Source: Nocardioides flavescens (GTDB lineage: Bacteria > Actinomycetota > Actinomycetes > Propionibacteriales > Nocardioidaceae). From it: a stretch of 64,000 nt of DNA. Below the pieces are notes generated by a model. The model made no database searches. It had not been told where the DNA came from and was given only the letters and a program-made list of their open reading frames with translations. The stretch's first letter is position 1; each line of letters begins with the position of its first letter. The stretch is from contig NZ_WUEK01000003.1 in NCBI RefSeq assembly GCF_009823805.1, forward strand, positions 310,001 through 374,000, given 5' to 3'. Positions 45,816 to 55,169 of this stretch are shown in pieces. Position numbers and translations under genes: made by a program.

Positions 45816-47984
45816 ATGGCGGAGCAGTCGACAGACCGGGTGGACGTGGGTGGCCTGAGGATCGCACCTGAGCTGCACGCCTTCGTGCGCGACGAGGCGC
45901 TGCCGGGCTCGGGTCTGGACGAGGGGGCGTTCTGGGCCGGCTTCGAGTCGCTGCTGCGAGACGTCGTGCCCCGCAACCGCGACCTGCTGGCCCGCCGCGA
46001 CGAGCTGCAGCGGGCCCTCGACGCCTGGCACGCCGAGCACCCCGGCCCGGTGACGGAGCCGGCGGCGTACGAGCAGGTGCTGCGCGACCTCGGCTACCTC
46101 GTCGACGAGCCCGGTGAGGTCACCATCTCCACCCGCGGCGTCGACCCCGAGATCGCCACCACCGCCGGCCCGCAGCTGGTGGTGCCGATGCTCAACGCAC
46201 GGTTCGCGGCCAATGCCGCCAACGCCCGGTGGGGCTCGCTCTACGACGCGCTCTACGGCACCGACGCGGTCGACGAGAGCGACGGCAAGGAGCGCGGCTC
46301 GTCGTACAACCCGGTCCGCGGTGCGGAGGTCGTGCGCCGCGCCAAGGCCTTCCTCGACGAGCACTTCTCGCTCGCCGACGGCTCGCACGCCGACGCAACG
46401 GCGTACGCCGTGAGCGACGGAGCGGTCGTCGTGAGCCTGGGGGAGCGCCGCACCGGCCTCGCCGACCCGGGGCAGTACGTCGGCCACCGCGGCGACCCGG
46501 GCGCGCCCGAGGCCGTGCTGGTGGTCCACCACGGTCTGCACGTCGAGGTGCAGGTCGACCGCGACGACGCCATCGGTCGCGAGGACCCCGCGGGCGTGAA
46601 GGACCTGCTGCTGGAGTCGGCGGTCTCGACGATCATGGACCTCGAGGACTCCGTGGCCGCGGTCGACGCCGAGGACAAGACAGCGGGCTACCGCAACTGG
46701 CTGCAGCTCAACGCCGGCACCCTGACCGCCGAGGTCACCAAGGGCGGCGAGACCTTCACCCGCCGGCTGGCCGAGGACCGTCGCTACGACGGCCCCGACG
46801 GCGAGGTCGTGCTGCCCGGGCGCTCGCTGCTGTGGGTGCGCCAGGTCGGTCACCTGATGACCACCGACGCGGTGCTGCTCGACGGCGAGGAGGTCCCCGA
46901 GGGCGTGCTCGACGCGGTGATGACCGCGCTGTGCGGCCTGGTCGACGTCCAGGGCCGCAGCGAGCTCGGCAACTCCCGCACCGGCTCGATGTACGCCGTG
47001 AAGCCGAAGATGCACGGGCCCGACGAGGTCGCCTTCACCGACGACCTGCTCGCCCGCGTCGAGGACCTCCTCGGTCTGGCCCTCGGCACGATCAAGCTCG
47101 GGATCATGGACGAGGAGCGCCGGACCTCCGCCAACCTCAAGGCCTGCATCGCCGCCGCGCAGGGCCGGGTCGCCTTCATCAACACCGGCTTCCTCGACCG
47201 CACCGGCGACGAGCTGCACACCTCGATGCAGGGCGGGGCGATGATCCGCAAGGGCGAGATGAAGTCGTCGCAGTGGATCTCGGCCTACGAGGACCAGAAC
47301 GTCGACATCGGCCTCGAGTGCGGCCTCGCCGGCACCGCCCAGATCGGCAAGGGCATGTGGGCGATGCCCGACGACATGGCCGACATGCTCGTGCAGAAGG
47401 TCGGCCACCCCCGAGCGGGTGCCTCCTGCGCCTGGGTGCCCTCGCCGACCGCCGCCACGCTGCACGCACTGCACTACCACCAGGTCGACGTGGCCGCCCG
47501 GCAGCGCGAGCTCGCCGGGTCCCGTCGTACGACGCTCGCCCAGCTGCTGACCATCCCGTTCGCCGCCGACACCGACTGGTCGGCCGAGGACCGCACGGCC
47601 GAGGTCGAGAACAACCTGCAGGGCGTCCTCGGCTACGTGAAGCGCTGGGTCGACGAAGGCGTGGGGTGCTCCAAGGTGCCCGACATCCACGGCACCGCGC
47701 TCATGGAGGACCGCGCGACCTGCCGGATCTCGTCCCAGCACGTCGCCAACTGGCTGCGGCACGGCGTGGTCACCGCCGACGAGGTCGAGGCCGCCTTCCG
47801 CCGCATGGCCGACGTCGTCGACGAGCAGCAGGGCGGTGCCGAGGGCTACGAGCCGCTCGGTCCGTCGTACGACGGGCAGGCGTTCCTGGCCGCCCACGAC
47901 CTGGTGTTCGAGGGCGTCGACCAGCCCTCCGGCTACACCGAGCCGATCCTCCACCGCCGCCGTCGCCTGAAGAAGGAGTCCTGA
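45816..47984 (+). CDS. glcB: Malate synthase G
   Basis: A 722-residue TIM-barrel enzyme, the same length as E. coli GlcB, that condenses glyoxylate with acetyl-CoA to malate. Typical blocks are [61 protein letters not shown] and [29 protein letters not shown]. Catalytic Asp and Arg regions are present in IMDEERRTS and MVKPKMHG-like segments. The ATG at 45816 lies downstream of the IclR boxes. It overlaps the GlcG-like gene by one base. Confidence 0.97.
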   Translation: MAEQSTDRVDVGGLRIAPELHAFVRDEALPGSGLDEGAFWAGFESLLRDVVPRNRDLLARRDELQRALDAWHAEHPGPVTEPAAYEQVLRDLGYLVDEPGEVTISTRGVDPEIATTAGPQLVVPMLNARFAANAANARWGSLYDALYGTDAVDESDGKERGSSYNPVRGAEVVRRAKAFLDEHFSLADGSHADATAYAVSDGAVVVSLGERRTGLADPGQYVGHRGDPGAPEAVLVVHHGLHVEVQVDRDDAIGREDPAGVKDLLLESAVSTIMDLEDSVAAVDAEDKTAGYRNWLQLNAGTLTAEVTKGGETFTRRLAEDRRYDGPDGEVVLPGRSLLWVRQVGHLMTTDAVLLDGEEVPEGVLDAVMTALCGLVDVQGRSELGNSRTGSMYAVKPKMHGPDEVAFTDDLLARVEDLLGLALGTIKLGIMDEERRTSANLKACIAAAQGRVAFINTGFLDRTGDELHTSMQGGAMIRKGEMKSSQWISAYEDQNVDIGLECGLAGTAQIGKGMWAMPDDMADMLVQKVGHPRAGASCAWVPSPTAATLHALHYHQVDVAARQRELAGSRRTTLAQLLTIPFAADTDWSAEDRTAEVENNLQGVLGYVKRWVDEGVGCSKVPDIHGTALMEDRATCRISSQHVANWLRHGVVTADEVEAAFRRMADVVDEQQGGAEGYEPLGPSYDGQAFLAAHDLVFEGVDQPSGYTEPILHRRRRLKKES

Positions 47985-48412
47985 TGAGCCTCACCCTGGA
48001 TGTCGCCCGCACCATCGTGGCCGCCGCCCGCGCCCACGGCCGCGAGGCCGGCCTCAAGCCGCTGACCGTCGTGGTCATCGACGCCGGCGGTCACGTCGTG
48101 GCCGTCGAGCGCGAGGACGGGTCCTCGATCAAGCGCTTCGAGGTCGCCTTCGGCAAGGCCCACGGCGCCCTGTCGCTCGGCATGGGCTCGCGGGCCCTGA
48201 TGGCCCGGGCCGAGCAGCAGCCGTACTTCGTCGCCGCGGTGACCCATGCGGTCGGCGGCGCGCTGGTGCCCGTGCCCGGCGGCGTCCTCGTCAAGGACGA
48301 CGCCGGCACGGTGATCGGTGCGGTCGGCATCTCCGGCGACATCTCCGACAACGACGAAGCGGCCGCGCTCGCCGGCATCGAGGCGGCGGGCCTGGTCGGT
48401 CAGCCCGACTGA
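47984..48412 (+). CDS. glcG: GlcG/HbpS-family heme-binding protein
   Basis: A 142-residue DUF336 protein with LKPLTVVVIDAGGHVVAVEREDGSSIKRFEVAFGKAHGALSLGMGSRAL and the C-terminal IGAVGISGDISDNDEAAALAGI. GlcG is encoded in glycolate operons; the related HbpS of Streptomyces binds heme. It is co-transcribed with glcB (ATG in the stop). Its 3' end overlaps the convergent HxlR gene by 13 bases. Confidence 0.88.
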   Translation: MSLTLDVARTIVAAARAHGREAGLKPLTVVVIDAGGHVVAVEREDGSSIKRFEVAFGKAHGALSLGMGSRALMARAEQQPYFVAAVTHAVGGALVPVPGGVLVKDDAGTVIGAVGISGDISDNDEAAALAGIEAAGLVGQPD

Positions 48413-48819
48413 GCAGGGCCGCCTGAGCCGCTGAGCATCTCGGCGTCCAGGGCGGCGTCGTAGCGCTCGCGCGCCTCGTCGATCGCCGGCATGTGCTCCG
48501 ACGCCCACCCCAGGATCGCCTCGACCGGGGGGCGGATCGTCTTGCCGAGCGGCGTGATGCGGTACTCCACCGCGACCGGGCGGGTGCTGAGGGTGACGCG
48601 CTCGACGATGCCGTTGCGCTCGAGCCGACGCAGCGTCGCAGTGAGGGACTTCTGCGTGACCGCCGGGATCCGGCGGCGCAGGTGGTTGAAGCGCGCCGGC
48701 GCCTCGCAGAGCTCGTTGAGCACGTGCAGCGACCAGCGGTCGAGCACCTGGTCGAGCAGCTCGCGGTGCGGGGCGTCGATGTCGAACCGGCCGTGGCCCG
48801 CCGTCCTGGTATCGGTCAC
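48400..48819 (-). CDS. HxlR-family transcriptional regulator
   Basis: A 139-residue MarR-like winged-helix regulator with LDQVLDRWSLHVLNELCEAPARFNHLRRRIPAVTQKSLTATLRRLERNGIVERV and VEYRITPLGKTI. The GTG at 48819 is preferred to an ATG at 48864, because that ATG lies inside the probable operator. It is divergent from RidA and probably controls it. Confidence 0.85.
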   Translation of the reverse strand: MTDTRTAGHGRFDIDAPHRELLDQVLDRWSLHVLNELCEAPARFNHLRRRIPAVTQKSLTATLRRLERNGIVERVTLSTRPVAVEYRITPLGKTIRPPVEAILGWASEHMPAIDEARERYDAALDAEMLSGSGGPAQSG

Positions 48820-48855
48820 GACACCTAGTCTCGTTGAAGTGGCCTCCGGAAACCA

Positions 48856-48872
48856 GGTAGTCATGAGATACC
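48856..48872. promoter_or_regulatory. Probable HxlR operator between the HxlR and RidA genes
   Basis: GGTAGTCATGAGATACC (48856-48872) is a dyad with GGTA/TACC arms and a TCATGA core, centred 28 bp before RidA. This fits control of RidA by the divergent HxlR protein. Confidence 0.5.
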
Positions 48873-48891
48873 GCTACCGGAGGAGACCACC

Positions 48892-49302
48892 GTGACCGTC
48901 CACCTGTCCACGCCCCAGGGCCTGATGCAGCCCACGCCCTACCACCACGTCGCCGTCGCCACGGGCAGCAGGCACGTCCACGTCGCCGGCCAGATCGCCC
49001 GCACCGCCGACGGGGAGCAGGTCGCCCCGGGCGACCTCGCCGGGCAGGTCGCGCAGGCGCTGCGCAACACCCACACCGGCCTCGTCGGCGCGGGGGCGGG
49101 GTTCGGCGACGTCGTGCGGCTGACCTTCTACGTCACCGACTGGGCCCCCGAGCGCATCGGCGACTTCATGGCCGGGGTGCAGGCCGTGGCGGACGAGCTC
49201 GGCCTGCCCACGCCCATGCCTCCCGCATCGCTGATCGGGGTCGACCACCTCTTCGAGCCCGACGTGCTCGTCGAGGTCGAGGCGACAGCCGTCACGGATT
49301 GA
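48892..49302 (+). CDS. RidA-family (enamine/imine deaminase) protein
   Basis: A 136-residue YjgF/RidA-fold protein. VHVAGQIARTADGEQVAPGDLAGQVAQALRN, VVRLTFYVTDW and PPASLIGVDHLFEPDVLVEVEATAV are present. The canonical Arg before the C-terminal Glu (RxxxP...VE) is not seen; the equivalent position appears to be a non-Arg residue, so classic 2-iminobutanoate deamination is uncertain. It is divergent from HxlR. GTG start after GGAGGAG. The 3' end overlaps the HAD gene by 11 bases. Confidence 0.85.
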   Translation: MTVHLSTPQGLMQPTPYHHVAVATGSRHVHVAGQIARTADGEQVAPGDLAGQVAQALRNTHTGLVGAGAGFGDVVRLTFYVTDWAPERIGDFMAGVQAVADELGLPTPMPPASLIGVDHLFEPDVLVEVEATAVTD

Positions 49303-49966
49303 CGTGACCCGCCCGCTCCGCCAGCTCCGTCAGCGCCCGGACGGTGAGGCCCGGCTCGGCGAACGAGGCCGGCCACGGCGTCCCTTGCCGGTCGATCCAG
49401 ACGGTCTGCAGCCCGGCCGCCGCGGCGCCGTCGAGGTCCCACGGGTGCACCGCGACCATCGTCAGCTCGGCGGCGAGCGTCTGCAGCTCCCGCACGGCGA
49501 TGGCGTAGGCGTCGGGGTGCGGCTTCCACACCGGTCCCACCTCGACGCTGAGCACCGCGGTGACCTCGTCGCGGATCCCGGCCCGCTCGAGCAGTCCCTC
49601 CGTCGAGCGCACCGAGCCGTTGGACAGCGTGCTGACCGCGTGACCAGCGTCGGTGAGCGCACGGACGCCGGGGACGACGTCGGGGTGCACGTCGAGGTCG
49701 CCCATCGCCGCGAGCACGTCCTCGACCACCGTCTCCACGTCGCCCTCCAGCCGCTCGACGCCGTGCAGCGCGACGCGCAGCTCGTCGCGGGCGAGGTCGA
49801 GGAACGCCGGCGCCCGCCGCTGGAGCGAGAGGGCGAAGCCGTCGCGCAGGAGCCCGGCGAACCAGGTCCGGGCGAGCTCCGCCGGCGCGCCGTACGACGA
49901 CAGCACCTCACCGAGCGGCGAGAGGTCGGAGAGCGTTTCGTTGACGTCGAGGACGTAGTGGGCCAC
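49292..49966 (-). CDS. HAD-superfamily hydrolase (haloacid dehalogenase type II-like)
   Basis: A 224-residue HAD protein. The nucleophile Asp lies in YVLDVNETLSD, the Ser-Asn motif in STLSNGS, Lys in VWKPHPDAYAIA, and the late Asp in VAVHPWDLDGA. This is the L-2-haloacid dehalogenase layout. However, the Ser and Asn of the dehalogenase SSNxWD motif are replaced (VAVHPWD), and the WRxKQLEY Arg motif is not seen. Dehalogenation is therefore doubtful, and a phosphatase-like or other HAD role is possible. Confidence 0.8.
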   Translation of the reverse strand: MAHYVLDVNETLSDLSPLGEVLSSYGAPAELARTWFAGLLRDGFALSLQRRAPAFLDLARDELRVALHGVERLEGDVETVVEDVLAAMGDLDVHPDVVPGVRALTDAGHAVSTLSNGSVRSTEGLLERAGIRDEVTAVLSVEVGPVWKPHPDAYAIAVRELQTLAAELTMVAVHPWDLDGAAAAGLQTVWIDRQGTPWPASFAEPGLTVRALTELAERAGHVNP

Positions 49967-49982
49967 GTCGCCCCGTACCCGC

Positions 49983-51527
49983 TCAGGACCGCAGCGTCTT
50001 CTTCCCCCCGTGCAGCAGGGTGACGACGAGGTTGAGCGCCTTCTCGTCCTTGGCCGTACGCCGGAACGACGTGAGGTTGAGCGGTGGGGCGTAGCGCTGC
50101 TTGGTGATCGCCTTGGCGTAGGTGAACTCCTTGAGCCCGTCGGGGCCGTGGATGCGACCGAAGCCGGACTCGCCGACGCCGCCGAAGGGCAGGCCGGGCA
50201 CGCCGGCGAAGGTGATGATCCCGTTGACCGAGGTCATGCCCGAGCGGATGCGGCGGGCGATCGCGACGCCGTTGCGCTTGGAGAACACCGCGCCCGCAAG
50301 GCCGTAGCGACCGGCGTTGGTGAGACGCACCGCCTCGTCCATGTCGCGCACGGGGTTGATCGCCAGGGTCGGGCCGAAGGTCTCCTCGGTGATCGCGCTC
50401 GAGGTCTCCGGGACGTGGGTCAGGATCGTCGGCTGCACGAACCGCTCGCCCACGGCGTCGGCCCCACCGACGACGGCGGTCGCGCCCTGGTCGAGGGCGT
50501 CCTGGACGTGGCGGCGGATGATGTCGACCTGCGACGGCACGGTGATCGGGCCGATCTGCGCGCCCGCGTCGCTGCCGGCCCGCACCTCGCGGGCCTGCTC
50601 CGCGATCTCGGAGACGAACGCGCTGAACACCTTCTCGTGCACGTAGACGCGCTCGGTGCCGATGCAGGTCTGGCCGGCGTTGGACATGCCGCCCCACAGC
50701 GCAGCCTCCGCGGCCTTGGCGAGGTCGGCGTCCTCGTCGACGATCAGCGCGTCCTTGCCGCCGGCCTCGATGACGACGGGGGTGAGGCGCTCGGCGCACG
50801 CCGCCATCACCTTCTTCCCGGTGGCCGTGGAGCCGGTGAACGCCAGCTTGTCGATGCGCGAGGTGCACAGCGCCGCCCCGGTCTCCCCGAGACCGGTGAC
50901 GGTCTGCAGGAGGGGGATGCCACCGACCACCTCGGCGAGCTTGTCGGCCAGCCAGACCCCGATGCCCGGAGTGTGCTCGCTGGGCTTGAAGACGACCGCG
51001 TTGCCGGCGGCGAGCGCGTAGGCGATGGAGCCCAGCGGCGTGAAGACGGGGTAGTTCCACGGGCCGATGACGCCGACGACGCCGAGCGGCTTGTACTCCA
51101 CCGTCGAGCGCTGGTTGGCCATCACCAGGCCCGAGGCCACCCGGCGCGGGCCGAGCACCTTCTTCGCGTGCTTGGCCGCCCAGGCGATGTGGTCGACGGC
51201 GAGCGCGATCTCGAGCTGCGCGTCGGCGACCGGCTTGCCGGTCTCGCGGTGCGAGAGCTCGGCGAGCTGGGCGGTCCGTCGGGTGATGACGCTGCGCCAG
51301 GTGAGCAGGACGTCGGCGCGCTGGTCGAAGCTCAGCCCGCCCCACCAGTCGGCGGCGCCGCGGGCCCGCTCGACCGCCAGCGCGACGTCCTCGGCGCTGG
51401 CGACCGGGTGCACGCCGACGACGTCACCGGTCGCCGGGTCGAGCGAGGTGAAGGTCTCGACGCCGTCGGCGGGGACGGACGCCGAGGTGGGCGGCGGGGA
51501 CGGGTGGCGGTCGTACGTCGAGGTCAC
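49983..51527 (-). CDS. Aldehyde dehydrogenase (succinate-semialdehyde dehydrogenase type)
   Basis: A 514-residue NAD(P)-dependent aldehyde dehydrogenase. It has VIGPWNYPVFTPLGSIAYALAAGNAVVFKPSEHTP for cofactor binding, the catalytic Glu in VIEAGGKDALIV and the catalytic Cys in SNAGQTCIGTERV. The C-terminus has INGIITFAG-like and GGVGESGFGRIHG segments. The GTG at 51527 overlaps the GMC oxidoreductase stop by four bases, so alcohol oxidation to the aldehyde and then the acid is a likely joint function. The true aldehyde is unknown. Confidence 0.9.
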   Translation of the reverse strand: MTSTYDRHPSPPPTSASVPADGVETFTSLDPATGDVVGVHPVASAEDVALAVERARGAADWWGGLSFDQRADVLLTWRSVITRRTAQLAELSHRETGKPVADAQLEIALAVDHIAWAAKHAKKVLGPRRVASGLVMANQRSTVEYKPLGVVGVIGPWNYPVFTPLGSIAYALAAGNAVVFKPSEHTPGIGVWLADKLAEVVGGIPLLQTVTGLGETGAALCTSRIDKLAFTGSTATGKKVMAACAERLTPVVIEAGGKDALIVDEDADLAKAAEAALWGGMSNAGQTCIGTERVYVHEKVFSAFVSEIAEQAREVRAGSDAGAQIGPITVPSQVDIIRRHVQDALDQGATAVVGGADAVGERFVQPTILTHVPETSSAITEETFGPTLAINPVRDMDEAVRLTNAGRYGLAGAVFSKRNGVAIARRIRSGMTSVNGIITFAGVPGLPFGGVGESGFGRIHGPDGLKEFTYAKAITKQRYAPPLNLTSFRRTAKDEKALNLVVTLLHGGKKTLRS

Positions 51528-53131
51528 CGGGACTCCTTCAGCAGGTCGGCGGCCTTCTCGCCGATCATGATCGTGGGGGCGTTGGTGTTGCCGCGCGGGA
51601 CGGCCGGCATGACGGAGGCGTCGGCGATGCGGAGGCCCTCGACGCCGCGCACCCGCAGCTGCGGGTCGACGACGCTCTCGTCGCCGGTGCCCATCGCGCA
51701 GGTGCCGACCGGGTGGTAGAGCGTCTGGCACAGGCGGTTGATGGAGGCGTAGACCTGGTCCTCGGTCGGGCTCAGCGACGCCGGCTCCCACGGCGCCTCG
51801 ACATAGCGCGCGAGCGGACCGTCCTTCAGGACCTCGCAGGCCCGTCGTACGCCGGCGGCGAGCGCCTCGAGGTCGGCGCGGTCGTCGAGGTAGGCCGCCT
51901 CGATCTCGGGCTTCCACGACGGGTCGCTCGAGCGCAGCCGCAGGTGGCCACGGCTCTGGACGTCGACGAGGGTCGCGGCCAGCGTCAGCGCGGGTCGGGT
52001 CGGCTCGTGCAGGCCGTTGTCCCAGAAGCCGGTCGGGGCGAAGTGGAACTGCAGGTCGGGCAGGTCGAGGTCGTCGCGGGAGGTGAAGAACGCGCCCGCC
52101 TCGGCGACGTTGGAGGTGAGCGGACCACGGCCCAGCTTCTGCGCCTTGAGCAGCTGCCCGAGGTTGAGCGAGGCGGCGATGTCGGTGGTGTCGCGGGTGT
52201 GCACGAGCACCCCAGAGACCGGGTGGTCCTGGAGGTTCTGCCCGACGCCGGGCAGGTCGACGCGCACGTCGATGCCGTGCTCGCGCAGGTGCGCCCCGGG
52301 GCCGATGCCGGAGAGCATGAGCAGCTGCGGTGAGTTGACCGCGCCGCCGGCGAGGACGACCTCGCCGTCGACGCGGACGGTCTCGGTGCGTCCGTCGCGC
52401 CGGTAGGTGACCCCGACCGCGCGCGTGGTGCCCGCGCCGCCCTCGAGGTCGATCGAGGTCACGAAGGCCCCCGTCCGCAGCACCAGGTTGGGCCGCGACA
52501 GAGCGGGGCGGATGTAGGCGTCGGCGACCGACCAGCGGCGGCCCTTGCGGCAGGTGACCTGGTAGAGCCCGGCGCCCTCCTGCTCGGCGCCGTTGAAGTC
52601 GTCGGTGCGCTTCATCCCGTTGGCGACGGCCGACTCGACGAACGCCAGGCTGAGCTCGTGGTCGTGGCGGCGGTCCTCGACGTGCAGCGGACCGTCGTTG
52701 CCGTGGAAGCGGTTGCGGATGCGCTGGTTGCCCTCGGAGCGCACGAAGTAGGGCAGGACGTCGTCGTAGCCCCAGCCCTCGGCGCCGTAGCCGTCGCGCC
52801 ACCGGTCGTAGTCAGCGCGGTTGCCGCGGATGTAGATCATCGCGTTCATCGACGAGCACCCGCCGAGCGCCTTCATGCGCGGCCAGTCGGCCCGCCGGCT
52901 GCCCAGGTGCTTCTGCGGCGTGGTCTCGTAGCCCCAGTCCCAGGAGGTCTTGAACAGCGTCGAGAACCCCGCCGGCAGGTGGATCATGTCGTCGTCGTCC
53001 ATCGGACCGGCCTCGAGCAGCAGCACCCGGACACCCGGGTCCTCGGTGAGCCGGGCGGCGACCACACCGCCCCCGCTGCCCGAGCCGATCACCACGTAGT
53101 CGAAGGTCTCGATGCCGCTCTCGTTGGCCAC
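51524..53131 (-). CDS. GMC-family FAD-dependent alcohol oxidoreductase
   Basis: A 535-residue glucose-methanol-choline oxidoreductase. The FAD motif YVVIGSGSGGGVVAARLTED lies at the N-terminus. ALGGCSSMNAMIYIRG, the second GMC signature GAVNSPQLLMLSGIGPG, and the active-site His in LYHPVGTCAMG near residue 460 are present. The GTG at 53131 with GAGAGGA upstream gives family length. It is coupled to an aldehyde dehydrogenase; the substrate may be a primary alcohol, choline or a glycol. Confidence 0.9.
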   Translation of the reverse strand: MANESGIETFDYVVIGSGSGGGVVAARLTEDPGVRVLLLEAGPMDDDDMIHLPAGFSTLFKTSWDWGYETTPQKHLGSRRADWPRMKALGGCSSMNAMIYIRGNRADYDRWRDGYGAEGWGYDDVLPYFVRSEGNQRIRNRFHGNDGPLHVEDRRHDHELSLAFVESAVANGMKRTDDFNGAEQEGAGLYQVTCRKGRRWSVADAYIRPALSRPNLVLRTGAFVTSIDLEGGAGTTRAVGVTYRRDGRTETVRVDGEVVLAGGAVNSPQLLMLSGIGPGAHLREHGIDVRVDLPGVGQNLQDHPVSGVLVHTRDTTDIAASLNLGQLLKAQKLGRGPLTSNVAEAGAFFTSRDDLDLPDLQFHFAPTGFWDNGLHEPTRPALTLAATLVDVQSRGHLRLRSSDPSWKPEIEAAYLDDRADLEALAAGVRRACEVLKDGPLARYVEAPWEPASLSPTEDQVYASINRLCQTLYHPVGTCAMGTGDESVVDPQLRVRGVEGLRIADASVMPAVPRGNTNAPTIMIGEKAADLLKESR

Positions 53132-53232
53132 GTTCGTCCTCTCGCCGCGTGCGGGTGACGCAGGACACACAACGTACGTCGACGGCGTCGCTGACACCAG
53201 AACTGTCACGGAACGAGACGGTCGACTGGGTA

Positions 53233-53263
53233 CCTAAGTAGAGAAGACACTCATGGACTTAGG
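53233..53263 (+). promoter_or_regulatory. Inverted repeat covering the ribosome-binding region of a TspO-like gene
   Basis: CCTAAGT (53233-53239) and ACTTAGG (53257-53263) are perfect complements separated by 17 bases. The right arm overlaps the Shine-Dalgarno AGGGAG (53261-53266) of the gene starting at 53274. It may be a repressor site or an mRNA hairpin that hides the ribosome-binding site. Confidence 0.4.
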
Positions 53264-53273
53264 GAGTTGCACG

Positions 53274-54092
53274 ATGGCCCGCACCGAAGGAGTCGCCCTG
53301 GGCGACGTGACCCGGACCGGCGCGACGAGCGGCACGAAGGGCACGAGCGCCGCGCGTGGGCGGGGCCTCGCCTGGGCGGTCCTCGCCACAGCCGTCCTGC
53401 AGGTGCTGGCCCCCGTCGTCCCGGCCCTCGGTGCGGGCGCCTCGCCCGGCGAGGGGGCGGGCGCCGAGCTGCTCATCACCCCCGTCGGGTGGGCGTTCTC
53501 GATCTGGGGGGTCATCTACACCCTGGCGATCGTGCAGGCGGTCTCCGCGCTGGTGAGCAAGGACGCTCGGGTCTCACGCCGCTTCCAGGTCGACCAGGTG
53601 GCGCTCTACCTCGCGGGCACGCTGTGGATCTTCATGGCCGCGCTCGAGAGCAGCACGCTCACCTTCCTCGCGCTGGCCCTGATGTTCGCTGCGGCCGTCG
53701 ACGGCGTGCTCACCCTGGCCCGTGCGGCCGTCGAGCCGCGGTGGTTCGGCGTCCTCACCCGCGCGGCGTTCGGGCTGTACGCCGGCTGGGTGACCGCGGC
53801 GTTCTTCCTCAACCTCTCCACCGCGCTCGTCGGGTGGGGCGTCGTCGAGGCGGACCAGGTCGCGTGGCAGCTGATCGTGGTCGCCGTCGCCACCGGCACG
53901 CTCGTCGGCCTGCTGCTGACGACCCGCCTGCCGGCGTACGCCCTCGCCGGTCTCTGGGCGCTCTTCGGCATCGTCGTCACCGGGCTCCAGGACGGCACGG
54001 ACTCCGTGGTGGTCGCCGGCACCGTCGCCGCGGTCGCGCTGGTCGCCGCCGCCGCGGTCGCCCTGCGGGGAGGCCCGACGACCGCTCGCTGA
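53274..54092 (+). CDS. TspO/MBR-like integral membrane protein
   Basis: A 272-residue protein with about eight hydrophobic helices after a 30-residue hydrophilic N-terminus. The segment ITPVGWAFSIWGVIYTLAIVQA resembles the PPxWxFxxxWxxxYxxM core of TspO/tryptophan-rich sensory proteins, in the longer bacterial version. Such proteins bind porphyrins or lipids. The ATG at 53274 has AGGGAG seven bases before it; another in-frame ATG at 53253 lies inside the inverted repeat. It is divergent from the GMC gene. Confidence 0.75.
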   Translation: MARTEGVALGDVTRTGATSGTKGTSAARGRGLAWAVLATAVLQVLAPVVPALGAGASPGEGAGAELLITPVGWAFSIWGVIYTLAIVQAVSALVSKDARVSRRFQVDQVALYLAGTLWIFMAALESSTLTFLALALMFAAAVDGVLTLARAAVEPRWFGVLTRAAFGLYAGWVTAAFFLNLSTALVGWGVVEADQVAWQLIVVAVATGTLVGLLLTTRLPAYALAGLWALFGIVVTGLQDGTDSVVVAGTVAAVALVAAAAVALRGGPTTAR

Positions 54093-54128
54093 GGGGGCGT
54101 GGCGCGCTGGTGTGAGCGGTGTCACCAT

Positions 54129-55076
54129 GTGCCGGTGCCGGTCATCATCCCCGTCGCCCGCTCGTTCGCCGTCCGCGGCGGCGACGGTGACCGCGTCGCG
54201 CAGTGGGAGCGGCACAACGCCGAGGCGCTGATCCCGCTCACCTGCGACGCCGCGGCGGGCGGCGGGTTCGAGGCCGTCGAGTCCAACCTCCAGCTCTCGC
54301 GGCTGCATCTCGCGCGGGTCGCCGCCAGCGGGCACGGGGTGGCGCGCACGGCGCTCCTTGCCGAGACGCTCCCGGTCCGGTCGGTCGCCGTCTACGCCTC
54401 GGTGCGCGGCCGGGCGGTCTTCGAGCGGGACGGGCGTCGGCGGGTGATCGGGCCCGGGCAGCTCCTGATCTGCGACGCCGACGGGCCGTTCCGCCGCGAG
54501 TTCAGCCGTGGGCTCCTGGAGCTCGTGGTCAAGGTCCCCCACGCGGCGCTCGAGGAGGCCCTGGGGCGTCGACCCCCGGTGTTGCCGCTCGTGCTGTCGA
54601 GCGGTCCCTACGTCGACGCGCTGGTCGGCCTCGTCGACCGGGCCGTGCGTCACCGCCGTCCCGTGCCCGTGGACGAGCACGCCCTCCTCGAGCTGGTGGC
54701 GTGGCTGGTGGCCGATGGACACGTCGACGCCGCGATGGGCCACCGCGTCACCGCACGCGCCTACGTCGAGCAGCAGCTCGACGACCCCGCGCTCTGCGCC
54801 ACCGCCGTCGGCCGGGCCGCAGGGGTCAGCGACCGCACGCTGACCCGGGCCTTCGCCGCCGCCGGCACCTCGCTGCCCCGCTACGTGCTCGGCCGCCGGC
54901 TCGACGCGGCGTACGGCATCCTCGTGACGCCCGGCGCGCCGCCCACCGCCGAGGTCGCCGCGGGGCTCGGGTTCGCCTCACCGGCCTACTTCAGCCAGAG
55001 CTTCCGGCGCCGGTTCGGTGTCGCCGCGGGCACGGTGCGGCGCACCGGGCACGGCGCGCAGGAGCCGGCGGCCTGA
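54129..55076 (+). CDS. AraC-family transcriptional regulator (AraC-binding-like N-terminus)
   Basis: A 315-residue regulator with a cupin-like N-terminal sensing domain (RSVAVYASVRGRAVFERDGRRRVIGPGQLLICDADGPFRREF). A double HTH at the C-terminus (CATAVGRAAGVSDRTLTRAFAAAGTSLPRYVLGRRL, then GLGFASPAYFSQSFRRRFGVAAG) is complete. Start choice is uncertain; a GTG at 54099 would add 10 residues. It precedes the phenol hydroxylase-hydroxyquinol genes and is the likely activator of that operon. Confidence 0.86.
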   Translation: MPVPVIIPVARSFAVRGGDGDRVAQWERHNAEALIPLTCDAAAGGGFEAVESNLQLSRLHLARVAASGHGVARTALLAETLPVRSVAVYASVRGRAVFERDGRRRVIGPGQLLICDADGPFRREFSRGLLELVVKVPHAALEEALGRRPPVLPLVLSSGPYVDALVGLVDRAVRHRRPVPVDEHALLELVAWLVADGHVDAAMGHRVTARAYVEQQLDDPALCATAVGRAAGVSDRTLTRAFAAAGTSLPRYVLGRRLDAAYGILVTPGAPPTAEVAAGLGFASPAYFSQSFRRRFGVAAGTVRRTGHGAQEPAA

Positions 55077-55169
55077 TCCCGGGGTGCAGGTCCGAACGGA
55101 CCTTCTCCATTTCCGCCACCTGAGGCCGCGGCGCTGGTCCGGGCCGGGCCGCGCTCGCAGAATGGCGCC

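Noticed and set aside
49292..49966. Functional chloroacetate dehalogenase feeding glycolate into the glc genes
   Set aside because: Attractive by proximity, but the diagnostic dehalogenase residues are replaced; kept only as a HAD-family call.
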